Positions 8,386 to 16,361 of a stretch of 64,000 nt of DNA are shown here, piece by piece. Made by a program: the position numbers and the translations under genes. Under the pieces are notes generated by a model. It made no database searches. It saw only the letters and a program-made list of their open reading frames with translations, and was not told where the DNA came from. Source of the stretch: Pseudoroseomonas cervicalis (GTDB lineage: Bacteria; Pseudomonadota; Alphaproteobacteria; Acetobacterales; Acetobacteraceae); the NCBI RefSeq assembly GCF_030818485.1, contig NZ_JAUTAJ010000004.1, forward strand, positions 496,001-560,000. The letters are read 5' to 3'. Positions within the stretch are counted from its first letter, which is position 1. Each line of letters starts with the position of its first letter.

Positions 8386-9888
8386 ATGGAACTGCTTCTC
8401 GCTAATCTGGCGCACGGCTTCGGCGTCGCGCTCAGCTTCGATAACCTGCTCTTCGCCCTGCTCGGCGCGCTGATCGGCACGGCCATCGGCGTGCTGCCGG
8501 GCATCGGGCCGGTTGCCACCATCTCGCTGCTGCTGCCGATCACCTTTGGCCAGCCGGCCACCACCGCCATCATCATGCTGGCCGGCATCTATTACGGCGC
8601 CCAGTATGGCGGCTCCACCACCGCCATCCTGCTGAACCTGCCCGGCGAGGTCTCCTCCGTGGTGACCACGCTGGAGGGCTACAAGATGGCGCGCAATGGC
8701 CGCGCCGGCGCGGCGCTGGCCATCTCGGCGCTGGGCTCCTTCTTCGCCGGCTCGGTCGCGACCGTGCTGGTGGCCGCCTCCGGCCCGCTGCTGACCGAGG
8801 TCGCCCTCTCCTTCGGCCCGGCCGACTACTTCTCCCTGATGTTGCTGGGCCTGATCATATCGGCCGTATTGGCGCAGGGCTCGGTGGTGAAGTCGGTGGC
8901 GATGGTGGTGCTGGGTGTCGCGCTCGGCCTGGTCGGCACCGATGTGCAGACCGGCCAGCAGCGCTTCACCTTCGGCATCCCCGAGCTGTCGGACGGGCTG
9001 AACTTCGCCGCCATCGCGATGGGCGTGTTCGGCATCGCCGAGATCATCCTGAACCTCGAGAACCCCGAGGTGCGCAGCGTCCTCTCCACCAAGGTCGGCA
9101 GCCTGTTCCTGACCAAGGAAGAGTGGAAGCGGGCGACGCCTTCGGTGCTGCGCGGCACGCTGATCGGCTCGGCGCTCGGCATCCTGCCGGGTGGCGGCGC
9201 CTCGCTGGCCTCCTTCGGCTCCTATATGATGGAGCGGAAGATGTCGAAGGGCCGGCACGAGTTCGGCAATGGCGCCATCGAGGGTGTCGCCGGTCCGGAG
9301 GCCGCCAACAACGCGGCCGCCCAGACCAGCTTCATCCCGCTGCTGACGCTCGGCATCCCCTCCAACGCCGTCATGGCGCTGATGGTGGGCGCGCTGATCA
9401 TCCAGGGCATCCAGCCGGGCCCGCGCATGGTGGAAGCCCAGCCGGACCTGTTCTGGGGCCTGATCTGCTCGATGTGGATCGGCAACCTGATGCTGCTGGT
9501 CATCAACCTGCCGCTGATCGGCATGTGGGTGAAGCTGCTGCAGGTGCCCTACAAGTACATGTACCCGGCGATCCTGACCTTCTGCGCGATCGGCGTGTAC
9601 TCGATCAACAACAGCGTCTTCGACGTCTACCAGACGGTGTTCTTCGCCGTGCTGGGCTACGTCTTCGCCAAGCTGAAGATGGAGCCGGCGCCGCTGCTGG
9701 TGGGCTTCGTGCTCGGCCCGATGATGGAGGAGCATCTGCGCCGCGCCATGCTGCTGTCGCGCGGCGATCCGATCGTCTTCGTCGAGCGGCCGATCTCGGC
9801 GGTGCTGCTGGGCATCGCGGCGCTGACGCTGGCGCTGATGCTGTCGCCGGCCATGCGCAAGAAGAAGGACGCCGCGATGGCGGGCTGA
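8386..9888 (+). CDS. tctA: Tripartite tricarboxylate transporter permease
   Basis: A 500-residue TctA permease with about twelve transmembrane helices. Family motifs include GVLPGIGPVATISLLLP (residues 36-52), YYGAQYGGSTTAILLNLPGE and the repeat-related GILPGGGASLASFGSY plus AAAQTSFIPLLTLGIPSNAV, showing the two inverted halves. It is the proton- or sodium-coupled carrier of the carboxylate imported by the TTT system. It directly follows tctB and is closed by a strong terminator at 9938-9968. Length matches the family exactly. Confidence 0.95.
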   Translation: MELLLANLAHGFGVALSFDNLLFALLGALIGTAIGVLPGIGPVATISLLLPITFGQPATTAIIMLAGIYYGAQYGGSTTAILLNLPGEVSSVVTTLEGYKMARNGRAGAALAISALGSFFAGSVATVLVAASGPLLTEVALSFGPADYFSLMLLGLIISAVLAQGSVVKSVAMVVLGVALGLVGTDVQTGQQRFTFGIPELSDGLNFAAIAMGVFGIAEIILNLENPEVRSVLSTKVGSLFLTKEEWKRATPSVLRGTLIGSALGILPGGGASLASFGSYMMERKMSKGRHEFGNGAIEGVAGPEAANNAAAQTSFIPLLTLGIPSNAVMALMVGALIIQGIQPGPRMVEAQPDLFWGLICSMWIGNLMLLVINLPLIGMWVKLLQVPYKYMYPAILTFCAIGVYSINNSVFDVYQTVFFAVLGYVFAKLKMEPAPLLVGFVLGPMMEEHLRRAMLLSRGDPIVFVERPISAVLLGIAALTLALMLSPAMRKKKDAAMAG

Positions 9889-9937
9889 GCCCGCCCCGCG
9901 ACCCGCGGCGCCCCCCAACCGGCGCCGGACCGTTCCG

Positions 9938-9968
9938 CCGCCCCGGCCGCAAGGCCGGGGCGGTTTTT
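9938..9968 (+). terminator. Rho-independent terminator after tctA
   Basis: Perfect 11-bp stem CCGCCCCGGCC / GGCCGGGGCGG with a GCAA loop, followed by five T residues (9964-9968). It ends the tctBA transcript before manC. Confidence 0.85.
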
Positions 9969-10095
9969 CGTGGGGCCCCCCGCCGAAAGGCGGGCGCGGC
10001 CGCGCCAGGGGCCCGGGCCCGCTTCATCCCGCCCGGCTCCCTTTCCTTCCACGCCCTGCGGGCTATCATGGCCGGCGCAAGCCAGGGACAACGAC

Positions 10096-11529
10096 ATGCG
10101 CAGCTCTCCCTCTCCCCAGATCGTGCCCGTCATCCTGTGCGGCGGCACGGGCAGCCGGCTGTGGCCGCTGTCGCGGGAGGGCTTCCCGAAGCAGTTCTGG
10201 CCGCTGCTGTCGCGTCGGACGATGCTGCAGGACACCGCGGCGCGGGCCAGCGGCACGGGCTTCGCGGCGCCGCTGGTGATCAGCAACCAGGCGCATCGCT
10301 TCCTGATCGCCGAGCAGCTGCGCGAGGCGGCGGTCGGGGAGGCGCGCATCGTGCTGGAGCCGGTGGCGCGCAACAGCGCCCCCGCCATCGCCGCCGCCGC
10401 CCTGCTGGCGCATGAGGCGAACCCGCAGGACGTGCTGTGGCTGATGCCGGCCGATGCCGCGATCAGCGACACGGTGGCGCTGCACGCGGCCCTCGCCCGC
10501 GCCGCCGAGGCCGCGCGGGCGGGCCATATCGTCACCTTCGGCATGCGGCCCACCGCCGCCGAGACCGGCTATGGCTATATCGAGGCCGGCGCCGCGCTGC
10601 CGGGGGTCGAGGGGGTCTCCGCCATCGCCCGCTTCGTCGAGAAGCCGGATGCGGCGCGCGCCGCCGAATTCCTGGCCGGCGGCCGGCATCTGTGGAATTC
10701 CGGCATGTTCGTGGCCACCGCCGCCACGCTGCTCTCCGAGCTGGAGCGGCTGGCGCCGGATCTGCTGGCCGCGGTGCGCGCCGCGGTCGAGGGCGCGACG
10801 CGCGATCTCGACTTCATCCGCCTCGACCCGGCCGCCTTCGCGCTGGCCCCCGACATCTCCATCGACTACGCGGTGATGGAGAAGACCGACCGCGCCGCGG
10901 TGGTGCCCGCGGCGCTCGGCTGGTCCGATGTCGGCTCCTGGGCGGCGCTGTGGGAGGTCTCGCCCAAGGATGCCCAGGGCAATGCGGTGCAGGGGCCGGT
11001 CGCGCTGTACAACACCCGCAACTCCTATGTCCGCAGCGAGGGCATGCTGACCGGCGTGGTCGGGCTCGAGGATGCCGTCATCGTCGTCACCGACGACGCC
11101 GTGCTGGCGATGCATCGCGACCATGCGCAGGACGTCAAGAAGCTGCTCGAGCAGCTGAAGGCGCAGGGCCGCCCCGAGGCCACCGAGCATCGCCGCATGT
11201 ACCGCCCCTGGGGCCATTACGAGGGGCTGATCAAGGGCGACCGCTTCCAGGTGAAGAAGATCTCGGTCAAGCCCGGGCAGAAGCTGTCGCTGCAGAAGCA
11301 CTACCACCGCGCCGAGCACTGGGTGGTGGTGGCCGGCACCGCCATCGTCGAGCGCGATGCCGAGCGCATCATGCTGCGCGAGAATGAATCCATCTACCTG
11401 CCGCTGGGCTGCGTCCACCGCATGGAGAACCCCGGCATGATCCCGCTCACCCTGATCGAGGTGCAGTCGGGCTCCTATCTCGGCGAGGACGATATCGTCC
11501 GCTTCGAGGACACTTACGGGCGCGCCTGA
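10096..11529 (+). CDS. manC: Mannose-1-phosphate guanylyltransferase / mannose-6-phosphate isomerase
   Basis: A 477-residue bifunctional type II PMI/GMP, making mannose-1-phosphate into GDP-mannose for polysaccharides. The N-terminal nucleotidyltransferase has LCGGTGSRLWPLSR (residues 14-27), NQAHRFLIAEQLR and FVEKPD. The C-terminal cupin has GQKLSLQKHYHRAEHW with the metal-binding QxHxHRxEHW pattern, plus ENESIYLPLGCVHRMENP. ATG 10096 gives the family N-terminus; the open frame begins at 9970 inside the terminator. It stands alone here, and other polysaccharide genes in the window (exoD, epimerase, aminotransferase) are not linked to it. Confidence 0.95.
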   Translation: MRSSPSPQIVPVILCGGTGSRLWPLSREGFPKQFWPLLSRRTMLQDTAARASGTGFAAPLVISNQAHRFLIAEQLREAAVGEARIVLEPVARNSAPAIAAAALLAHEANPQDVLWLMPADAAISDTVALHAALARAAEAARAGHIVTFGMRPTAAETGYGYIEAGAALPGVEGVSAIARFVEKPDAARAAEFLAGGRHLWNSGMFVATAATLLSELERLAPDLLAAVRAAVEGATRDLDFIRLDPAAFALAPDISIDYAVMEKTDRAAVVPAALGWSDVGSWAALWEVSPKDAQGNAVQGPVALYNTRNSYVRSEGMLTGVVGLEDAVIVVTDDAVLAMHRDHAQDVKKLLEQLKAQGRPEATEHRRMYRPWGHYEGLIKGDRFQVKKISVKPGQKLSLQKHYHRAEHWVVVAGTAIVERDAERIMLRENESIYLPLGCVHRMENPGMIPLTLIEVQSGSYLGEDDIVRFEDTYGRA

Positions 11530-11540
11530 ACCGGCCTAGC

Positions 11541-11571
11541 ATGGCACCGTCCCGCAAAGGGAGGGTGCCAT
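11541..11571 (+). promoter_or_regulatory. Hairpin enclosing the ribosome-binding site of the 49-residue ORF
   Basis: Arms 11541-11553 and 11559-11571 pair over 13 positions with a single G-G mismatch around a GCAAA loop. The 3' arm holds the Shine-Dalgarno GGGAGGG and the first two bases of the ATG at 11570. Folded, it would block initiation. It may also act as the manC 3' hairpin; there is no T tract. Confidence 0.5.
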
Positions 11572-11719
11572 GTGGGTCCGCTTCGTCCTGGCCGCCGCCG
11601 GTGCGGTGACCACCCTGCTGATCGCGGAGGATGCGCCGAATTTCGCCGTGGTGCAGGGCATCGTGGCGATCGGCCTGATCGCCGCCGTCATCTTCGTCAT
11701 CGCCGCCCTGCGCCGCTGA
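11570..11719 (+). CDS. Small membrane protein, function unknown
   Basis: A 49-residue hydrophobic protein, MWVRFVLAAAGAVTTLLIAE then DAPNFAVVQGIVAIGLIAAV and a basic end, predicted to span the membrane twice with a short acidic turn. ATG 11570 is preceded at about five bases by GGGAGGG, a strong Shine-Dalgarno, which is however sequestered in a hairpin. It lies 40 bases after manC on the same strand and before a 3'-end repeat. I do not recognise a family. It is too short for usual ORF filters, but the codon bias and start signals support it. Confidence 0.65.
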   Translation: MWVRFVLAAAGAVTTLLIAEDAPNFAVVQGIVAIGLIAAVIFVIAALRR

Positions 11720-11721
11720 GC

Positions 11722-11795
11722 GCCGGCCGCCAGCGGCGGCCGGCCCTGACAGAAAAAAGATGAGGGGGTCCGGGGGAGAATTCATTCTCCCCCGG
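11722..11795 (+). repeat. Dispersed 3'-end repeat, copy A
   Basis: Begins three bases after the preceding stop codon with a 10-bp GC hairpin (11722-11731 / 11735-11744), then CCTGACAGAAAAAAGATG, then an 11-bp hairpin CCGGGGGAGAA-TTCA-TTCTCCCCCGG (11770-11795). Copies B, C and D share the core. The stop codon of convergent gluQ (11782-11784) lies in this element. This copy lacks the downstream T run. Confidence 0.8.
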
Positions 11796-12633
11796 CGCTT
11801 GCCATCTCTCGCACCGCCTCCGGCGTCAGGCCCTTCTCCCGCAGCCCCTGCAGCGTCGGCGCATTGTCCCGCTTGGACAGGCGCTTCCCATCCGCCCCCA
11901 GCAGCAGCCCGTGATGGCAGTAGCGCGGCGGTTTCCAGCCCAGCAGCGCCTGCAGCAGCCGGTGCAGGTCGGTGGCCGGCGCCAGGTCCTCGGCCCGGGT
12001 CACCAGCGTCACCCCCTGAAGCGCGTCGTCATGGGTGACGCAGAGATGGTAGCTGGCCGGGATGTCCTTGCGCGCCAGCACCACATCGCCGAATTGCCCG
12101 GGGTCGCAGCGCCGGCGCTGGCCATGCTCCAGGCAGGAGAGCGGCCGGGGCGCGCGGGCCAGCGCCGCCGCCATGTCGAGGCGCAGCGCATAGGGCTCCC
12201 CTGACGCGATGCGCCCCGCCCGCTCGGCGGGCGAGAGCCGCCGGCAGGTGCCGGGATAGAGCGCGCCATCCGGCCCGTGCGGCGCATGGCCGATGGCGGC
12301 GATCTCGCGGGCGATGTCGGCGCGGGTGCAGAAGCAGGGATAGAGCAGCCCGAGGTGATCCAGCCGCTCCAGCACGGCGCGGTATTCGGGCAGATGCTCC
12401 GATTGCCGCCGCACCGGCCCGTCCCAGTCCAGCCCCAGCCAGGCCAGGTCCTCCAGGATGCCATCGACGAATTCGGGGCGGCAGCGCACCGGGTCGATAT
12501 CCTCGATGCGCAGCAGGAAGCGCCCGCCGGCGGCGCGGGCCAGGCGCCAGGCCAGCAGGGCGCTGTGGGCGTGGCCCAGATGCAGCCTGCCGGTGGGGGA
12601 GGGGGCGAAGCGTGTGACCAGTGTTGCAGCCAT
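11782..12633 (-). CDS. gluQ: Glutamyl-Q tRNA(Asp) synthetase
   Basis: A 283-residue paralogue of the catalytic half of glutamyl-tRNA synthetase; it attaches glutamate to queuosine at position 34 of tRNA-Asp. It has the HIGH-like signature FAPSPTGRLHLGHAHSA, the KMSKS equivalent KRLSKRDNA near the C-terminus, and the zinc-site cysteines PCFCTRAD and PGTCRRL typical of GluQ/YadB. No anticodon-binding domain follows, as expected. ATG 12633. The last three codons and the stop are encoded inside repeat copy A, so the C-terminus may have been reshaped by that element. Divergent from the esterase gene, 50 bases apart. Confidence 0.94.
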   Translation of the reverse strand: MAATLVTRFAPSPTGRLHLGHAHSALLAWRLARAAGGRFLLRIEDIDPVRCRPEFVDGILEDLAWLGLDWDGPVRRQSEHLPEYRAVLERLDHLGLLYPCFCTRADIAREIAAIGHAPHGPDGALYPGTCRRLSPAERAGRIASGEPYALRLDMAAALARAPRPLSCLEHGQRRRCDPGQFGDVVLARKDIPASYHLCVTHDDALQGVTLVTRAEDLAPATDLHRLLQALLGWKPPRYCHHGLLLGADGKRLSKRDNAPTLQGLREKGLTPEAVREMASAGGE

Positions 12634-12683
12634 CTCCGATCGCGCGTAGCGGAGGCGACCGGAGCACAGCAAGGGGAAGCCGC

Positions 12684-13352
12684 ATGCAGGCGTTGGACGG
12701 GCCGCGTTGGGGGCCGAAGGATGGGGGCAAGCCGCAGCAGATCGTCATCCTGCTGCATGGCTATGGCGCCGATGGCAATGACCTGATCGACCTGGCGCCG
12801 CATTGGGCGCGGGCGCTGCCGCAGGCGCTGTTCGTCTCGCCGCACGCGCCGTTCCCCTGCGAGGCGGGGCCCTATGGCCGGCAATGGTTCAGCCTGGCCG
12901 ATCGCAGCCCGGGGCCGATGCTGGCCGGCGCCCAGGCGGCGCGGCCGCTGCTGGACGCGCTGATCGCCCGCGAATGCGCCGCCGCCGGCCTGCCCGAGAG
13001 CGCCGTGGCGCTGATGGGCTTCAGCCAGGGGGCGATGATGGCGCTGTTCACCGGGCTGCGCCGGACCGTGCCGCCCTTCGCCATCCTGGCCTATTCCGGC
13101 CGGCTGATCGGCGAGGAACTGCTGGAGGCCGAGATCGCCTCCCGCCCCGAGACGCTGCTGGTGCATGGCGAGGTGGATGAGGTGGTGCCGGTGCAGTCCA
13201 GCCGCAGCGCCGAGGCGGTGCTGCGCGCCCGTGGCGTGCCGGTGGAGTCGCTCTACTGCCCGCGCCTGGCGCATGGCATCGACGATGCCGGGCTGACGGC
13301 GGGGGCGTTGTTTTTGCAGCGCAACGCCGCGCGGCTGGCACCGGGGGCGTGA
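12684..13352 (+). CDS. Phospholipase/carboxylesterase family alpha/beta hydrolase
   Basis: A 222-residue serine hydrolase of the carboxylesterase/thioesterase group. It has the oxyanion-region VILLHGYGADGNDLIDL, the nucleophile elbow LMGFSQGAMMAL, the acid in LLVHGEVDEVVP and the histidine in RLAHGIDDAGL, so the Ser-Asp-His triad is intact. ATG 12684 has AAGGGGAAG upstream. Such proteins hydrolyse short acyl esters or acyl-thioester protein modifications; the substrate here is unknown. Divergent from gluQ. Confidence 0.92.
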   Translation: MQALDGPRWGPKDGGKPQQIVILLHGYGADGNDLIDLAPHWARALPQALFVSPHAPFPCEAGPYGRQWFSLADRSPGPMLAGAQAARPLLDALIARECAAAGLPESAVALMGFSQGAMMALFTGLRRTVPPFAILAYSGRLIGEELLEAEIASRPETLLVHGEVDEVVPVQSSRSAEAVLRARGVPVESLYCPRLAHGIDDAGLTAGALFLQRNAARLAPGA

Positions 13353-13371
13353 CAGCGATGTGAAACCCGCC

Positions 13372-13393
13372 CGGCCGGTCCTTGCACCGGCCG
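13372..13393 (+). terminator. Hairpin after the esterase gene
   Basis: Eight-bp arms CGGCCGGT and ACCGGCCG with a 6-base loop, 19 bases after the stop codon at 13352. No T tract, so termination is only suggested. Confidence 0.35.
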
Positions 13394-13503
13394 TCCCGGG
13401 CTGGCATGAATCGGGCCGCACACCGGTGGCGCCACGATATCTGGGGCCTGACCGCCGGGTCCGGCCCCAGCACTTGCGGCGCGCAGCTTGAAAGGAGCGG
13501 CGC

Positions 13504-14094
13504 TTGCCTGACGGGATGTCTGCGGGAGGCCAGGGCGGCAGCGCCGCCGGAGGCTTCCCGGCCTTGGTGTTGAATGCGGATTTCCGCCCGCTATCCTATT
13601 TTCCGCTGTCGCTGTGGTCCTGGCAGGATGCGGTGAAGGCGGTCTATCTCGACCGCGTCTCGGTGCTGTCCGAGTATGACGCGGTGGTGCGCTCGCCGCG
13701 CCACGCCATCCGGCTGCCCAGCGTCATCGCGCTGCGGGAATACATCCCCTCGGCGCGGCGGCCGGCCTTCACGCGCTTCAACGTGTTCCTGCGCGACAGC
13801 TTCTCCTGCGTCTATTGCGGCGATGAGCGGCCGACCCAGGAGCTGACCTTCGACCATGTCATCCCGCGCAGCCGCGGCGGCCGCACCAGCTGGGAGAATG
13901 TCGTGACCGCCTGCGGCCCCTGCAATCTGCGCAAGGGCTCGAAGCTGCCGGCCGAGATCCACATGTTCCCCCGCCAGGTGCCTCGCCAGCCGACCAGCTG
14001 GGAGCTGCAGGAGAATGGCCGGATGTTCCCGCCCAACTACCTGCATGAGAGCTGGCGCGACTATCTCTACTGGGACACCGAGCTGGAGGGCTGA
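13504..14094 (+). CDS. HNH endonuclease domain protein
   Basis: A 196-residue protein with a C-terminal McrA-like HNH domain: FSCVYCGDE, LTFDHVIPRSRGG and WENVVTACGPCNLRKG supply the zinc cysteines and the His-Asn-His catalytic pattern. The N-terminal half (VLNADFRPLSYFPLSLWSW) is the conserved leader of a widespread solitary alphaproteobacterial HNH family. The start is TTG 13504, chosen because AAGGAG (13492-13497) lies six bases upstream; ATG 13516 is the alternative. There is no methylase or other restriction partner nearby, so it is more likely a housekeeping or repair-type nuclease than a restriction enzyme. Confidence 0.9.
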   Translation: MPDGMSAGGQGGSAAGGFPALVLNADFRPLSYFPLSLWSWQDAVKAVYLDRVSVLSEYDAVVRSPRHAIRLPSVIALREYIPSARRPAFTRFNVFLRDSFSCVYCGDERPTQELTFDHVIPRSRGGRTSWENVVTACGPCNLRKGSKLPAEIHMFPRQVPRQPTSWELQENGRMFPPNYLHESWRDYLYWDTELEG

Positions 14095-14131
14095 GCCGCC
14101 CTCCCGCCCGCCGTCCCAGGCGGCGCGGGCC

Positions 14132-14809
14132 TCAGGTGCGTTGCAGGCGGCGCGGCGGTTCCGCCTGGGGCTTGCCGGCCCCCGCGGGCGGCGCGCCGGC
14201 GTCATTCTCCGGCGGCGGCAATTGGCGCATCGCCTCGACCACCCGGCCGGAGAAATCGCCCATCATCTGGCGCACCGCGTCCACCTGGTCCGGGCCGTGC
14301 ACCGTCAGCAGCTTCACCAGCAGCACCTGCCGCTCGATCACGGCGGTGCAGCTCAGGTCGCGCAGCATGCGCGCCTGATGGTGCAGGCGGAGATCGGCGC
14401 AGCCGGCCAGCGGCGGCGTCTCGCCGCGGCGGCTGATGTTGAAATCCGGGCCGCGCTCGGCCTGGGCGCCGGGCAGGCTGCCGGCCTGGGCGAAGATCTG
14501 CGTCGCGATGGCGGCGCGCAGCACGCGGGCGGGCGGCGAATCCGCGCCCTCCGGCACCCCGGGGTCGATGCCGGTCAGCATGACCCCGATCAGCACCCCG
14601 GCCTCGCCCTGTCGGTAGAGCTGCCGGGCGGAGTGGTCGGTGACGGCATCGGGCGGCGGCGGCTGCAGGGTGAAGCCGTTGATCTCCGCGGGCAGGCGCT
14701 GCAGCAGGGCCTGGCGCTCCGCCTGGCCCTGCTGGCGCTGCGTGGCGGCGCAGCCCGCGGCCAGCAGCGGCAGCAGCAGGAGCAGCGTCAGGGGGGCGAA
14801 TCGCGGCAT
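14132..14809 (-). CDS. Putative lipoprotein, function unknown
   Basis: A 225-residue exported protein. The N-terminus is a lipoprotein signal: hydrophobic run of leucines then LLAAGC with the lipidated cysteine at residue 20. The mature part has no motif I recognise; it contains FTLQPPPPDAVTDHSARQL, a GVMLTGIDPGVPEG strand region and a proline-rich tail. Three further cysteines are less obviously paired. It follows dsbB by 77 bases on the same strand, so it may be the third gene of a cysE-dsbB unit. ATG 14809; the longer open frame runs into the dsbB coding region and is not credible. Confidence 0.8.
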   Translation of the reverse strand: MPRFAPLTLLLLLPLLAAGCAATQRQQGQAERQALLQRLPAEINGFTLQPPPPDAVTDHSARQLYRQGEAGVLIGVMLTGIDPGVPEGADSPPARVLRAAIATQIFAQAGSLPGAQAERGPDFNISRRGETPPLAGCADLRLHHQARMLRDLSCTAVIERQVLLVKLLTVHGPDQVDAVRQMMGDFSGRVVEAMRQLPPPENDAGAPPAGAGKPQAEPPRRLQRT

Positions 14810-14886
14810 CGGGGATCGGGTCCGGTCTCTGGCCGGCCAGGATGCGCGCCCGCCGGCCGGCGCGCCATCCCTGGCGGGGGACCGGC

Positions 14887-15354
14887 TCAGCCGCGCCGCC
14901 GCGCCCCCCATAGCGCCAGGGCGCCGAGGCCCAGCGCATAGGCCAGGTTCATCCCCGCCATGGAGATGGGCAGGCCGGGGATCAGATAGGTGGGCTCGTC
15001 GCAGGGCTTGGCCGGGCGGTCGGAGAGGGCGTTCATCAGCTCCTCGACACTCGCCGCGTTGCCGGCGCTGGGGGCCGAGCAGGAGGGCAGGGGCGAGGGC
15101 CACCATTTCGCCTCCACCCCCAGATGCAGCACCGCCACGGCGCCGGAGCCAAGGATGGCCAGCCCCGCCAGGGCCAGCATCAGCCGGCGCGGCAGCACCA
15201 GCGCCAGCAGCGCCAGAACGGCGCCCAGCCAGTAGGGCCAGCGCTGCCAGAGGCAGAGGGCGCAGGGGTTCAGCCCGCCCCAGCGCTCGCTGGCCATGGC
15301 CAGCAGCGGGGCGGCGGCGGCCAGGGCGGCCACCAGCAGCGGAAACGGGATCAC
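14887..15354 (-). CDS. dsbB: Disulfide bond formation protein B
   Basis: A 155-residue inner-membrane protein that re-oxidises periplasmic DsbA and passes electrons to quinone. Four helices are visible. The catalytic CxxC is Cys31/Cys34 in NPCALCLWQRWPY; the second periplasmic pair is Cys92 in PLPSCSAPS and Cys118 in AKPCDEP, the canonical layout. The start is GTG 15354, ten bases after the cysE stop; the ribosome-binding site is weak, suggesting translational coupling to cysE. Confidence 0.94.
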   Translation of the reverse strand: MIPFPLLVAALAAAAPLLAMASERWGGLNPCALCLWQRWPYWLGAVLALLALVLPRRLMLALAGLAILGSGAVAVLHLGVEAKWWPSPLPSCSAPSAGNAASVEELMNALSDRPAKPCDEPTYLIPGLPISMAGMNLAYALGLGALALWGARRRG

Positions 15355-15364
15355 AGGCTTGGCG

Positions 15365-16198
15365 TCACTCTTCGGTGGGGTCGAGCAGCTGATCCATGGC
15401 GAGCGAGGGCTCGGCGCAGCCGGCCCGGCCGACCAGCCGGGCCGGCACCCCGGCCACGGTGAAGCCGGAGGGCACCGGCTTCAGCACCACGGAGCCGGCG
15501 GCGATGCGGGCGCAATGGCCGATCTCGATATTGCCCAGCACCTTGGCGCCGGCGCCGATCAGCACGCCATGGCGGATCTTGGGGTGGCGGTCGCCGCCCT
15601 CCTTGCCGGTGCCGCCCAGCGTGACGCCCTGCAGGATGGAGACATTGTCCTCGATCACCGCCGTCTCGCCCACCACCAGCCCGGTGGCGTGGTCGAGGAA
15701 GATGCCGCGGCCGATCGGCACCGCCGGGTGGATGTCGGTCTGGAACACGACGGAGCTGCGCGATTGCAGCCACAGCGCCAGGTCGCGCCGCCCCTCGCTC
15801 CACAGCAGATGCGCCAGGCGGTGCGCCGTCAGCGCGTGGAAGCCCTTGTAGTAGAGCAGCGGCTCCAGCGCCCGGCTGGTCGCCGGGTCGCGGTCCACCA
15901 CCGCCATGATGTCGCTGCGCACCGCCTCGCGCAGCTGCGGATCCTCCTCCAGGGCGCGCTCCAGCGAGCGGCGCAGCAGGGCGGTCGGCAGGTCGGCATG
16001 GTCGAGCCGGTCGGCGACGCGGCTGGCCAGCGCCGATTCCAGCGTGTCGTGCTGCAGCACGGCGGCGTGCAGGAAGCCCGCCAGCTCCGGCTCGCGCGCC
16101 GCCGCCGCCTCGGCCTCCTGGCGGATGCGGGACCAGACGGGGTCGAGCGTCTCCGGCGCCTGGCGGGGCGGGCGGGGATGGGGCAGGGCCTGGTTCAT
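15365..16198 (-). CDS. cysE: Serine O-acetyltransferase
   Basis: Transfers acetyl from acetyl-CoA to L-serine, the first committed step of cysteine synthesis. The 277-residue protein has the N-terminal alpha-helical domain and a left-handed parallel beta-helix of hexapeptide repeats, with DIHPAVPIGRGIFLDHATGL, VGETAVIEDNVSILQGVTL and DRHPKIRHGVLIGAGAKVLG. The active-site histidines lie in LDHATG and DRHPKI. ATG 16198 is preceded by AAGGAG at seven bases. First gene of cysE-dsbB-lipoprotein, linking cysteine supply and disulfide formation, and divergent from the glutathione transferase gene. Confidence 0.96.
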   Translation of the reverse strand: MNQALPHPRPPRQAPETLDPVWSRIRQEAEAAAAREPELAGFLHAAVLQHDTLESALASRVADRLDHADLPTALLRRSLERALEEDPQLREAVRSDIMAVVDRDPATSRALEPLLYYKGFHALTAHRLAHLLWSEGRRDLALWLQSRSSVVFQTDIHPAVPIGRGIFLDHATGLVVGETAVIEDNVSILQGVTLGGTGKEGGDRHPKIRHGVLIGAGAKVLGNIEIGHCARIAAGSVVLKPVPSGFTVAGVPARLVGRAGCAEPSLAMDQLLDPTEE

Positions 16199-16361
16199 GC
16201 GGGGCTCCTTCGGGGCCTTCCGGCGCCCGCGCCGGGTCGTCTGTCGCCGATCGGGTTTCCGGACGATACCTGTTCCCGCCGCGGCCCCGGGTCAAGCGCC
16301 AGGGTGGCTGGACCGTCCGGCGGGGCGCGCATACCGTGCCGCGTCAGGCAGGGAGGACGCC

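Noticed and set aside
8386..9888. Antisense plus/minus frames across tctA (for example 9123-10415)
   Set aside because: Gln/Gly/His-rich shadows of a clearly conserved membrane protein in the main frame.
13504..14094. HNH nuclease as part of a restriction or retron-like defence system
   Set aside because: It stands alone next to an esterase and a lipoprotein operon, and its N-terminal leader is that of a widespread housekeeping HNH family.
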